From Cynocephalus volans (lineage: Eukaryota > Chordata > Mammalia > Dermoptera > Cynocephalidae), in contig NC_084460.1 of the NCBI RefSeq assembly GCF_027409185.1, positions 152,397,569-152,461,568 of the forward strand: DNA of 64,000 nucleotides, given 5' to 3'. Under the pieces are notes generated by a model. That model had not been told where the DNA came from. It ran no database searches and saw only the letters and a list, made by a program, of their open reading frames with translations. Below, piece by piece: positions 54,130-64,000 of this stretch. The stretch's first letter is position 1; every line of letters begins with the position of its first letter. The position numbers were made by a program, and so were the translations under genes.

Positions 54130-56090
54130 TACATACATAATTTTTAAATTAGTATACTAAGCTGTTATTTTTCTGTGCCTACTATAGCTTTCATTTATAT
54201 CCCTATTCAACTGCATAGCAAGAATGTGAAACATAATTTTATGTATTCATTCTTATTACTAATTTGTTATTTTGGCCTCACTATCTACATTTTATATCCC
54301 TTAATGGTGCTGAACTTATAAAAGCCATACTTTTACCTTGCATTCTCTGTTGTATAGTACTGAGAACATAGACTGATTTAATCATTCTTTGAGAGTAAAG
54401 AAACTAACTAATAATTTGTAAAATACCCATCACATTCTAATAAATTGGTTCGTTCATCGTCACTTAATAGAATAGATGCATTTCAGGAAATCTAATTATA
54501 ATAAGTACTCCCTTCCCTAGATGACTTACATTATAAAATTGGAGACTTTTTTCCATGTAAATGTAGGCTTTAATAGACTGTGTTAAACATCTCTAATATG
54601 GAAGTGATTAAAATAGCAGAACACATGAAATACTGGGATAGGGAGAATAATTAAACAAAAAGTTTATGGGCATTTAGAAAATAAAATGCAGACTGATGGG
54701 GCAAGCTGAAGCACACCACAGTGCAAGGCTGCTCTGACCACACCTGTTCTGAATGTCCAGAGAAGAAAATGCTAGATGCACAACATGACCATGCATGCAC
54801 CATAACCAAGTGAAAGAAGTTACTTCATTTAAGATGAGAGAAGTTAGAAGAAAGAACAAGCCCAGTTTAATTTTTAAGTAAAATGTGAAGTCAATATTTG
54901 GAAATAAAAGTCTAAGGTTTTGTGTATTTTATCTTTATACTTAATTCAAAAAGGAAGGGTAAATACATCATTATTAGTTACAAGAGGCTGTAGTAGAATA
55001 GCATACACATATACTTGCACATACATCTAAAGTGAATCTGACAAAATTTTCTACCAATGCAAAGTTTTTCAATATTCATTCATCAGGTTTTCAAATCTGC
55101 CTCCCCAGATCACCAGGCTTAGAAAACAAAAGTATATCTCTGAAGCCAAAACCACTCAGAGGTCACCCACAAACACTCCTTCCCCTAGATAACTAACAAA
55201 AGGTAATAGAAAGAAGCTGCAGGAAAGGAGAGATAAGAGATAAGATAATAATAGTGTGTTTCAAAGCTGTGAACTTCAAAGAGAGAAAGGTTGAAGGGGA
55301 GAAAGGAAAGCAAAGAGAAGGGCCTCTATCTAGGAGAGGGGACACAGGCAAAAACACCTTATTAAAATGATTTTAGGTTCACTTTTTTTTTTTTTTTTAA
55401 GCTTGGCCTAATTTAAAATGCAACTCTGATGAAGGAGATTTTCCAATTTGCATATTTACTTTAAGATATTCCAAAGTATCAGGCAAATTGAATTTTTATT
55501 TATATTTAGCAAACTAATCATTTGCCCCGAGAAACAGAAAGCTCTGATGTTCTGAGACTTCTTTTACAACAATTAAAGAGGCTGATATTCTTTCAGAATC
55601 TCCTGAGCTATTGGGAAACTAAACATTGACAGAAAAATAATTCTGTTATGCCAAAGAGCCTGACAGGTGGGCAAAGTATTTGAGGGGAATTACACTGACT
55701 TTCAATTATCTACCCTTAGACACTTCTGTGTTCCTCATGGTGTTCTATCTAATGAATAACTCCTCTGCAGATAGTGAGAAAACCAGGATTTTTAATTGCC
55801 ACCAAGCTAAAATTAACAACAATCATGGGCAATGCTAGGGGAAGAACTTCGTATAAAAGAGCTTGTCTATCAAGAAAATGATTCTTACCATTCATTTCAC
55901 AGTACACATCATCAAAGTAAGCATTATGAAACCTTATGAAATTCCATTGCTTCTAAGAGCAAGTATTAATAAACATTGTTAAAGTGATGGTTAAACTATT
56001 TTTGTTGCACTAAGATGTTTCCTGAACATGTTTTGATATTTATATTTATTAGTCAATTCTTAAAACTACCTTGGAAGTCAATATGAGGGG
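54130..56090. other. Intergenic, nothing firmly recognised
   Basis: AT-rich. A T tract lies at about 55383-55400. No gene or clear repeat family. Confidence 0.5.
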
Positions 56091-56093
56091 TCT

Positions 56094-56164
56094 TCAAAAA
56101 ATCCGTGGAAAGATTTGTATTAACTTTTAATTCCATTTTCCACAAACTTTCTGAAGTACCCTCA
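56094..56164. mobile_element. 71-bp mariner-like MITE
   Basis: Terminal inverted repeats of about 28 bp (tgagggg.cttcaaaaaatccgtggaaa and its imperfect complement ending aagtaccctca) are flanked by TA on both sides (56092-56093 and 56165-56166), the target preference of Tc1/mariner elements. There is almost no internal sequence. Confidence 0.75.
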
Positions 56165-56295
56165 TATAATATTGTTTGCCTAGATCTCAACATTAACATC
56201 TGTAATTAAATTTACTTAACAAGTTGCCATTAGCAATTTAAACTGTACAGGTCTTCCTCTCCCAACATTATGGTTTATGATTTGGTGATTGCTAC

Positions 56296-56772
56296 TATCT
56301 GGCTGTGGCTAAGGCCAGAAATCCTCACAGCTCTAATTGTCTAGTTCTTAATCCTGTTCGTGACACCAATTGTAAAGCTAGGCAACCATGTCAGTTGTCA
56401 GGCTCTTTTACCTGCTGGTAATCCTGCACTGACTGGGCTGATTGTTGAGCTAGGGCTGGGTCTGGTGCTCCCAGACCCCTCAAGCCCATTCATAGACTGG
56501 GTCACAAACCCTTCGTATGCTAGGCTGGATCACCAGACCCCTTCACACAGGTCTATGAGGGAGGTAACTGGCCAAAAGGGTCCTTGGAAGCCGTAGGTTT
56601 GGAAAAGCATGGCTGTGTTGATGGCAGTCGCCCCAGGCGGTAAACACCAGCCAAAGTGGGGGAGCAGTGCAAGTGCACTAACTCCACTCCCACACACACA
56701 ATGTTGATTGAAACATGCCCAACCAGCAGTGAGGTGAGGGAAGCCAGATTAAATTATTCTATGTTCCCAACA
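56296..56772 (-). repeat. 3' LTR of provirus C (long-U5 type)
   Basis: Starts tgttgggaacat (plus-strand end 56772) and ends gccagata against the target duplication. It has absorbed the primer-like motif tggtgtcacgaacaggatt (complement of 56350-56368). Confidence 0.87.
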
Positions 56773-57018
56773 ATCCACTCCTTCAGGGACCCTTGCCATA
56801 CAATCTATGCATTCAGAATCTTCTGTGATGTTCCCTTAGAGAGGATAAATGACACTTACATCCACATAACCTATTGTCTGTTCAATATGACTTAAGGCTT
56901 CTAGTTCTGTCCTTTAAACCATCAGCTGCATATGTCTGGTTAGTAGTAACCATTGGTGTGATCCTCCATGCACATCCTGCAGTCATACTGATGGGCAGTC
57001 CATGCATATTCAACAGGC
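56773..57018 (-). other. 3' non-LTR segment with polypurine tract, provirus C
   Basis: Counterpart of 49622-49880. ccctgaaggagtggat lies next to the 3' LTR. No integrase or env is recognised. Confidence 0.7.
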
Positions 57019-57801
57019 CTACATATTCCACACGATTCTTGTACAGTGCCTGCAGCCAGAACACTTAGACAAGGCATCAGCTTCATCATTTCCTGGACTG
57101 GCTAAGGAGAAGTGTCCTGTGACATGGACGAGAGTAACTTTCTCATGCCCCAATTCCCATAACCCTTGCCAAATGGCTTGTCCCCACAGGGTCGGTGGCC
57201 TACCATCCACTGTTGTTACTTCCAAGTAGAAATCCAAAGGGTGAAACCTTTGTACACAGCCCAGCTGTCAGTACAGATGGATAATGGCCCGGGCTCACTT
57301 TTTTATGACCACCCATACTGCTCTCAGTTCAGCCCATTGACTGCTTTGCCCTGTACCATTTTCATACAACATGGTATCCATTAAGGGCTGGACAGCAACT
57401 GCTGTCCATGATGCTGAAGGTCCCATGATAGAGCCATCTGTATACCAAGCTTGCTCTATGATAGGTCCCTGTCCCTCATGGAAAGGTGTAGCCTCCACCT
57501 CCACGGGTAACGGTTGTGTGAAAGTTTCCTCCACAGCCCCTACTGGTCAAAGCACAGTCTACAACTCTTTGGACAGAAGACTCATTGACACAGTGCTCCT
57601 TTGTTCGATATATGCTCTCCATTTAGACAAAGTGGGAATCTGAGCTACACCTGTTTTAGGGCAGATGGCCCTCGAATGAGGCCAACCTATTATGGGGTAT
57701 GTCATCCTTACTAGGACTTTGGCAGTTCCTGTGATAGCTTCAGTGACTATTAAGGCAGAATACACATCTGCTAACCGCTTTTCTATTAGGGTGTAGTGCA
57801 C
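57019..57801 (-). pseudogene. pol: ERV tether and RNase H, provirus C
   Basis: Catalytic positions are readable as in A (YTDGS, ELRAVW, TDSWAV, DEADAL). The stop at 57295-57297 corresponds exactly to 49356-49358 of A, including its aaaaagtga context. Confidence 0.85.
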
Positions 57802-57819
57802 TTCAGTGCCCTTCCAGAG

Positions 57820-58720
57820 CTAAGACCAGAATCCTACAGGTGTGTGGAATCTGTCTTGTCTCTGCCAGAAACCCCATCCTAACAGCTCCTGGGTTATATG
57901 TACATCTAACTCAAACTGCTTAGTGGGGTCGGCCACTTGTAACGCTTGTCCTTGCTGTATTGCCCTTTTTGTAGCCAGATAAGCTTGTTCTACTTCCTCA
58001 GTCCAATCCCAGAGGGCTCCTTTCTTTGTTACTGCATATACTGGGTGTTCCACTTGGTCCATATAGGGTACAAAAGCTCTCCAATATCCTAAAAGTCCCA
58101 AATATGTCTGTAACTGAGCTACCGTTGTGGGCCGAGGGTATGCCTGTATAATAGCTTCTGGAATGACCCTCGTCTTACTTGCCCAGACCACCCCCAGGAA
58201 TTTGATTATCAGCCCAGGTCCTTGCACTTTGGCTGTGTTCACGGCCTACCCACATCATTCCAAATGACTTAGCAACATTAGAGCTGCCTCGGTTAAATCT
58301 GCAAGAGAATCAGAGGTTAGTTACAAAAGATCAATATAGTGAAACATTGTAACCATGCTGGGCCTAGTCCACTTGGCTAGGTCTCCAGCCACCAAACCAT
58401 GACAGATGGTTGGGCTATGCAGATAACCTTGGGGCCATATTTGAAAGGTCCACTGCCTTCCTTCCCACATGAAGGTGAGCCGATCTTGGCTATCAGCTGA
58501 GATTGGAATGGAGAAAAAAAGCATTTGCAAGGTCCAATACATAATGATAAGTCCCCAGCTGAGTCATCAGCTGATCCATCAAGTCATGAACTGAAGGCAT
58601 GGTTGCATGCAAAGAAGGCACTAATTTGTTCAGTTCTCAATAATCTACAGTCATTCTCCAGGTACCATCAGGCTTTTTCACGGGCCATACCAGAGCAATA
58701 AATGGGCTCTAAGCTGGATG
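57820..58720 (-). pseudogene. pol: ERV reverse transcriptase, provirus C
   Basis: Same motif order as A. Stops at 58637-58639, 58321-58323, 58246-58248 and 57820-57822 are identical in position to those in A. The stop that A has at 48079 is CAG here. The active-site box reads YID followed by Leu. Confidence 0.87.
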
Positions 58721-58854
58721 AATAATGCCAAATTTCTCTATTTCTGATATAGTGGCACTTATATCTGCATGTCCTCCCGGTAGGTGATACTGCTTTACAT
58801 TAACTACACATCTTGGCTTGGGTCACACCTGTGGGTCGTGTTTAGCATACACTC

Positions 58855-59178
58855 TCATAACACAAGCTTTACTGTCCATATTCGCAGCTGAAACTCTCCA
58901 ACTGTTGTTTGCAGGTGCAAACCATAAAGTACATCCATATCCAAGATGTATTCAGCTACAGGAGATATATACACAGTATATACATTGAGAGGTAATCTTC
59001 CTATGCCCAATGGCAATGACACAGCTTTGACCTCAGTAGTATGTCCTCCATAGCTATCTATATGAACTATGGCCCCTGGAATCTTATCTGGATTGCCATA
59101 TATCAGGCTACATCCTGCACCTGTATCCACCAATGCCAAAACATGCTGCACATTTTTTCTCGACCAATATATTGCCAA
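58855..59178 (-). pseudogene. pro: ERV aspartic protease, provirus C
   Basis: 107-codon open frame with an intact D-T-G active site (complement of about 59119-59127). It differs from A at about six residues. It is the only complete-looking domain frame in C, but it has no intact Gag-Pro context. Confidence 0.82.
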
Positions 59179-59291
59179 TTCAACATGAAGCCTCTGGTCC
59201 TTACCTGCCTCCCAAAGACTAGTACCTTGGCCTGCTCCCTAATCAGAATGGAACAGTTCATCCACCTCCTTGGGAGGAATCAAAAAGTCAT

Positions 59292-60427
59292 TTAAATCCA
59301 CTGAACGTTCCTTGATACCTGTTTCCCAGTGTTTGGTGAAATGCTGTTCAGGGTGCAATTGCTGCAGCAAGGAAAACAGGACTGCATTTGGCTTCTGGTC
59401 AATTTTCCTTTATCAATCTCCGCTGCAAGCAAGTCAAGCCACATCTGCTTATTGCTTGTCTTGCTTGGTCCCCTCATCCCCTCTGGATAAAATCCCAAGC
59501 AGTTTTTGGGGGTTGGTCTTAGCCACTTTTCAGACCCCTTTTGCTTGTCTTCTATCCTCTACTTCACACAAGCCGGTTATCATGATTGTTACTTCATGTA
59601 TAGGATGACCAATGTATAGGGCCAGTATGAACATAAGTGACCCAAAGGACATTGATGGGGCATTCTGCAGCACTGTTTCTCATGCTGCCCGTAAATTTTT
59701 CGTCATCTAGGCCACAAGTGTTCACATTAAGCATGGACTGCCGCATCCCCAGCTCTTGAATGATTTGGGCCATTCAAGAGCTCAGCATACATTTGACATT
59801 TACTAACAATCTTGGGTAGTTCTCCAGCATTTGCCCACATGGTTCAGGCAGCTGCATTCACCCAGTCCATTAAGGAGTGATTACCTTGTCCGGGTGCATA
59901 CCTGTGGCTATTGTGCAGCCGCTGTCTCGGGGACAGGCACATGGTGATGGAGGCCAATTTCTCCACCTCCTCACCAGAGCACATTACACTTTCCACCCCT
60001 AGTGCCCATAACTGCAAGAACCAAGCAGCCAGGGTCTCCCCATGTTTCTGCCTGAACTGTCTCCCCAAGTCAATCATTTCCATCTTGGTATACGGGACAG
60101 AAGTGGTGAACTGGGTCACCTGTAGATAGTCCACCAGTTGTCTGTCTGGTCCCATAGGCTGCTTGTGTCTCAATTTCTCATGCACAACAGGTCATGCCTG
60201 GAGGCACATGGTTTCCCCCAACTCACCACTGGTTTGTCATCTTCCCTGCTGTGAATGGCAGGAGTGGCCACTCTCTGCACATCGTCCTCCGGGAGATTTA
60301 ACCATGCTTCCAACAACTCTGCTTTCTCCGGCAAATCTTGATCAGTTTGCAGCATAGTTATCAGCAGCCAGGCTCCAGTCAGTAGAAAAGTAGCCAGTGG
60401 GCACCACACACTCAAGGATAGCCACAT
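59292..60427 (-). pseudogene. gag: ERV gag remnant, provirus C
   Basis: Collinear with A gag: charged start, RQKHGETLAAWF motif near 60050, and basic block. Stops and frameshifts throughout, several at the same places as in A, such as the tga after the VNAAA block at about 59842. Confidence 0.72.
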
Positions 60428-60569
60428 TTCCTCCCCTTCCCAAGGAGTTTTGCATTGTAGTACCTGTTCTATGCTGCCTTGCAGTACAGTGTGCAGCTAC
60501 CAGGTCCCGGTCAACAGGAAGGTGGCCATAGGGCATAGCATATTCACAAGTAGCCACATTTCCTCCTTC

Positions 60570-60760
60570 TTCCAAGGTCGTTTGGCTCCTGTACCTGCTC
60601 AGAATTCTGTCACAGACTACACCAATTTGTGGCATAAACCTGCCAATTATGCCAGTTTTTCTGGCTGTGGCTCAGGCCTGGAATTCTCACAGTGCCAATT
60701 TTCTAGCTCTTAATCCTGTTCGTGACACCAATTGTAAAGCTAGGCAACCATGCCAGTTTT
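60570..60760 (-). promoter_or_regulatory. Primer-binding-site-like motifs of provirus C
   Basis: Minus-strand motifs: tggtgtcacgaacaggatt inside U5 (complement of 60712-60730), tggcataattggcaggttta just after the LTR end (complement of 60635-60654), and a third, tggtgtagtctgtgacagaatt (complement of about 60607-60629). This is a single, unduplicated version of the array in A. Confidence 0.65.
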
Positions 60761-61144
60761 AGGGCTCTTTTACCTGCCGGTAATCCTGCATCAACTGGGC
60801 AGATGGTTGAGCTAGGGCTGAATCTGGAGCTCCCAGACCCCTCAAGACCATTCAGAGACTGGGCCACAAACCTTTCATATGCCAGGCTGGGTCACCAGAC
60901 CCCTTCACACAGGTCTATGAGGTAGGTAACGGCCACAAGGGTCCTTGGAAGCTGTAGGATTGGAAAAGCATGGCTGTGTTGATGGCAACCACCCAGGCAA
61001 TAAACACCAGCCAAAGTGGTGGAGCAGTGCAGGTGCACTAACTCTACCCGCCCCCCCCCCCCCCCACACACAGTGTTTACTGAACCACCCCCAACCAGCC
61101 CCGAGGTAAGGGGAGCCTGATCAAATTATTCTATTTTTCCAACA
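60658..61144 (-). repeat. 5' LTR of provirus C (long-U5 type)
   Basis: 487 bp from tgttggaaaaatag (complement ending at 61144) to gccagaaa. It contains a long C run at about 61050-61066 (G run in LTR sense). The target duplication gctac follows on the plus strand. Confidence 0.85.
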
Positions 61145-61149
61145 GCTAC

Positions 61150-62743
61150 CATTGTTTCTCATATGAGCTTGCATTTTTCTGAAGCAAAGTGTGTATGAAA
61201 AAAAAGTCCCATAAAATGGTGATAGTATACAGTGTGATGTTTGTCCACATTTCATCACTTCTATTACTTTATCATAAGCCATTCTTTACAAACAATTTTA
61301 AAGTTGGGATAGAAATATACAAATGAAAGGAGGAAAGGAAAAAGTTGGAAAGTAGAGATTAATTGACTAAACAGGCATCTGAAAAAAATGATTTTCAGAT
61401 GATAGTCCAGATTTCAAATAATTGCTGTATTTCTGCACCTGGATTTCTTCAACCGAATATTGACTAGTTCAAAATCTTGCATATTGCCTCTTTCTAATCT
61501 AATTTATCACAACCTGAAAGTGAGAAAATGGGAGAAGAAAAATGCAGCAATAGTCCACATAGTATTTTAATCATAGTTTGTTTTACTCTTGTTTCAGTAC
61601 GCTAGTGTCTAGGTCACATGCATGGAATCAAAGAACATAAAGTTTGGGGAAGAGGAAGAGAGAGTGAAAGTTTTCCATTCCAAATCTCTCCTTTTATTGG
61701 TGTATTAAGCCAATTTTAAGAGATTAAAAACTTGTCTCAAGGTTACTGGTTTAGGGAATTGAGTCTATTTCAAGACAAGTTAGAATATAGCACATGCTGA
61801 AATCATTAAGTTCCACCCTTAAGCACCACTGAGCAAGAAGCAAGAAAAGCATAAACCTGGATGTGTCTTCCCAGACCACTTCCATCCTAGGGTTTTCTAG
61901 GTGGAATTCTTCCTCTAGCGATTTCTATACCAACCACAGAACCACATCACAAAATTGATTCAGAGTTAAGTGGCTCAGACATAAAGAAGGTACTCATAAT
62001 TTGCGTCACCAAATTCTCTTTAGGGTTAGAATGATCAAATATTAAATATTTTTCTTCTATCAAAAGATATCAGAAGAAAAACATTCCATCGGCTAAACCC
62101 ATTTATATGACAACCTGTCTAAGAACAAGTAGGTTGACAAACTTAGGAACCCATAGTTATATTTTGTTTTGACTGTGGTTGTATGACATCTTTTAAGTGA
62201 CTTTAACCTTTTTAATTCTTCAGGTTAAATTTGTAGCCAGCAAAATGTTGCTGTATTGAAAACATTTACAGAATAAAAAAAGACATAAAAGACTAACTTT
62301 TTTTTTCATCGTGCAGCCATGTTGCACATTTCTTGATGATCTCTCTTCATGTTACCTACTGATTATTTTTGAAAAACTGTCACTGTAAAAAATACAAAAG
62401 GTGAACTTGAATGGTTCTTCTCCAAGCCTTCTTGGGCCTTTCAGGGCAAATAAATAAGAAGTTATTAAGTGTTGTGAGAGCCTCCAAATTTAAGCCCTCT
62501 CTATGGGCTTCTGAGTAAAGGACTGCATGAATAGAAGAAATTAGAAACTTGTAGATTTCAGCCCTGAAGATGAAGTTGTCATGCTTTCTTACACAATACA
62601 GTATTTGTATCATTGCACAAATATTGACTGGCTCTTAAGAGAAAACATTTATTTCCTTGTGGGAGGAGAAAAGAACAATTTTCATAGTTGTTTATATTTT
62701 GGTTTTGCTTCTCATGTTTTCCAGGGGATTTTTAAAAAGCTAC
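61150..62743. other. Intergenic, nothing recognised
   Basis: AT-rich. No supported gene, RNA or repeat family. Confidence 0.5.
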
Positions 62744-64000
62744 TTTTTTTTTTTTTTTTTTTTTAATTTTATTTTGTTGATATACATTGTAGCTGATTAT
62801 TGCTCCCCATCACCAAGACCTCCCTCCCTTCTCCCTCCCCCCTCCCCCCCAACAATGTCCTTTCTGTTTGCTTGTCATATCAACTTCAAATAATTGTGGT
62901 TGTTATATCTTCTCCCCCCCCCCTGGTTTTTTTTGTGTGTGTGTGTGTGTGAGAGTGTGTGTGTGTGTGTGTGTGTGAATTTATATATTAATTTTTAGCT
63001 CCCACCAATAAGTGAGAACATGTGGTATTTCTCTTTCTGTGCCTGACTTGTTTCACTTAATATAATTCTCTCAAGGTCCATCCATGTTGTTGCAAATGGC
63101 AGTATTTCATTCGTTTTTATAGCTGAGTAGTATTCCATTGTGTAGATGTACCACATTTTCCGTATCCACTCATCTGATGATGGGCATTTGGGCTGGTTCC
63201 AACTCTTGGCTATTGTAAAGAGTGCTGCGATAAACATTGGGGAACAGGTATACCTTCGACTTGATGATTTCCATTCCTCTGGGTATATTCCCAACAGTGG
63301 GATAGCTGGGTCGTATGGTAGATCTATCTGCAATTGTTTGAGGAACCTCCATACCATTTTCCATAGAGGCTGCACCATTTTGCAGTCCCACCAACAATGT
63401 ATGAGAGTTCCTTTTTCTCCACAGCCTCGCCAGCATTTATTGTTCAGAGTCTTTTGGATTTTAGCCATCCTAACTGGGGTTAGATGGTATCTCAATGTGG
63501 TTTTGATTTGCATTTCCCGGATGCTGAGTGATGTTGAGCATTTTTTCATATGTCTGTTGGCCATTTGTATATCTTCCTTAGAGAAATGCCTACTTAGCTA
63601 TTTTGCCCATTTTTTAATTGGGTTGCTTGTTTTCCTCTTGTAAAGTTGTTTGAGTTCCTTATATATTCTGGATATTAATCCTTTGTCAGATGTATATATT
63701 GCAAATATTTTCTCCCACTCTGTTGGTTGTCTTTTAACTCTGTTAATTGTTTCTTTTGCTGTGCAGAAGCTTTTTAGTTTGATATAATCCCATTTGTTTA
63801 TTTTTCCTCTGGTTGCCCGTGCTTTCTGGGTTGTATTCATGAAGTCTGTGCCCAGTCCTATTTCCTGAAGTGTTTCTCCTATGTTTTCTTTAAGAAGTTT
63901 TATTGTTTCAGGGTGTATATTTAAATCCTTAATCCATTTTGAGTTGATTTTAGTATACGGTGAGAGGTATGGATCTAGTTTCATTCTCCTGCATATGGAT
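62744..64000 (-). mobile_element. Second young L1, 3' end, minus strand, cut by window edge
   Basis: A T tract at 62744-62764 (the poly(A) tail) is followed by a 3' UTR with G-rich and (CA)n blocks (62820-62980) and the C-terminal ORF2 at 62995-63984. It is nearly identical to 22520-23780. ORF2 is open apart from a stop at 63598-63600, where the other copy has a Glu codon. Confidence 0.95.

Larger units (their letters stand above)
56296..61144 (-). mobile_element. Provirus C: same ERV family, inverted relative to A
   Basis: 4.85 kb, bounded by a perfect target duplication, gctac (plus strand 56291-56295 and 61145-61149). Same order as A read on the minus strand: LTR, leader, gag, protease, RT, RNase H, short segment, polypurine tract, LTR. 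Integrase and env are again not seen. It lacks the leader duplication of A. Pol is far closer to A (about 4% by eye) than gag (about 10%) or LTRs (more than 10%). Confidence 0.87.

Noticed and set aside
45247-61144. A and C as a segmental inverted duplication
   Set aside because: Outer flanks differ and each provirus has its own distinct 5-bp target duplication, so they are separate integrations.
63146-63643. 165-codon plus-strand frame
   Set aside because: It is the antisense of L1 ORF2. The same shadow appears at 23115-23420.

Overview
This window is mammalian nuclear DNA: AT-rich, mostly non-coding, and packed with L1, L2, MIR, MER5-type, MaLR and endogenous-retrovirus (ERV) sequence. I see no intact host protein gene, CRISPR array, operon or other prokaryotic feature. 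The best lineage clue is a dimeric tRNA-derived SINE at 12916-13072 with an 8-bp target duplication. It resembles the CYN SINEs I recall from colugos (Dermoptera), so a flying lemur such as Galeopterus is my best guess. That assignment rests on memory of one family and needs a database check.

Layout. 1-5 kb: a MIR, a processed keratin-18 pseudogene, a MIR, a solo LTR and an MST-type MaLR LTR. 5.5-10.2 kb: old L1/HAL1 remnants into which a U6 snRNA pseudogene and a tailless 5' half of tRNA-His were inserted. 10.2-22.5 kb: mostly unrecognised AT-rich sequence with the SINE, a minus-strand old L1, an L2 and a MER5. 22.5-29.0 kb: a full-length but broken young L1 on the minus strand, bounded by a 13-bp target duplication. 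29-45 kb: L2, MIR and MLT1 fragments, an ERVL integrase-side remnant, a gammaretrovirus-like solo LTR, a MER21-like LTR nested in an MLT1, and a solo LTR of the ERV family that dominates the next region. 45.2-53.6 kb: provirus A (plus strand), then a rearranged, chimeric relative B, both inside one L2. 56.3-61.1 kb: provirus C of the same family in inverted orientation. 62.7-64 kb: the 3' end of a second young L1, cut by the window edge.

The most interesting system is the A/B/C retrovirus family. It looks class III (ERV-L/ERV-S-like) with serine-tRNA-like primer-binding sites. Exact 5-bp target duplications fix the proviral ends. They show that the U5 end of the LTR is not constant: a solo LTR, and probably B, end just before a first primer-binding-site-like motif, while A and C carry LTRs about 150 bp longer that have absorbed two such motifs and end just before a third. 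A and C share at least five in-frame stop codons and lack a recognisable integrase and env. By eye their pol regions differ by about 4%, while gag differs by about 10% and the LTRs by more than 10%, which points to recent sequence exchange between the inverted copies.
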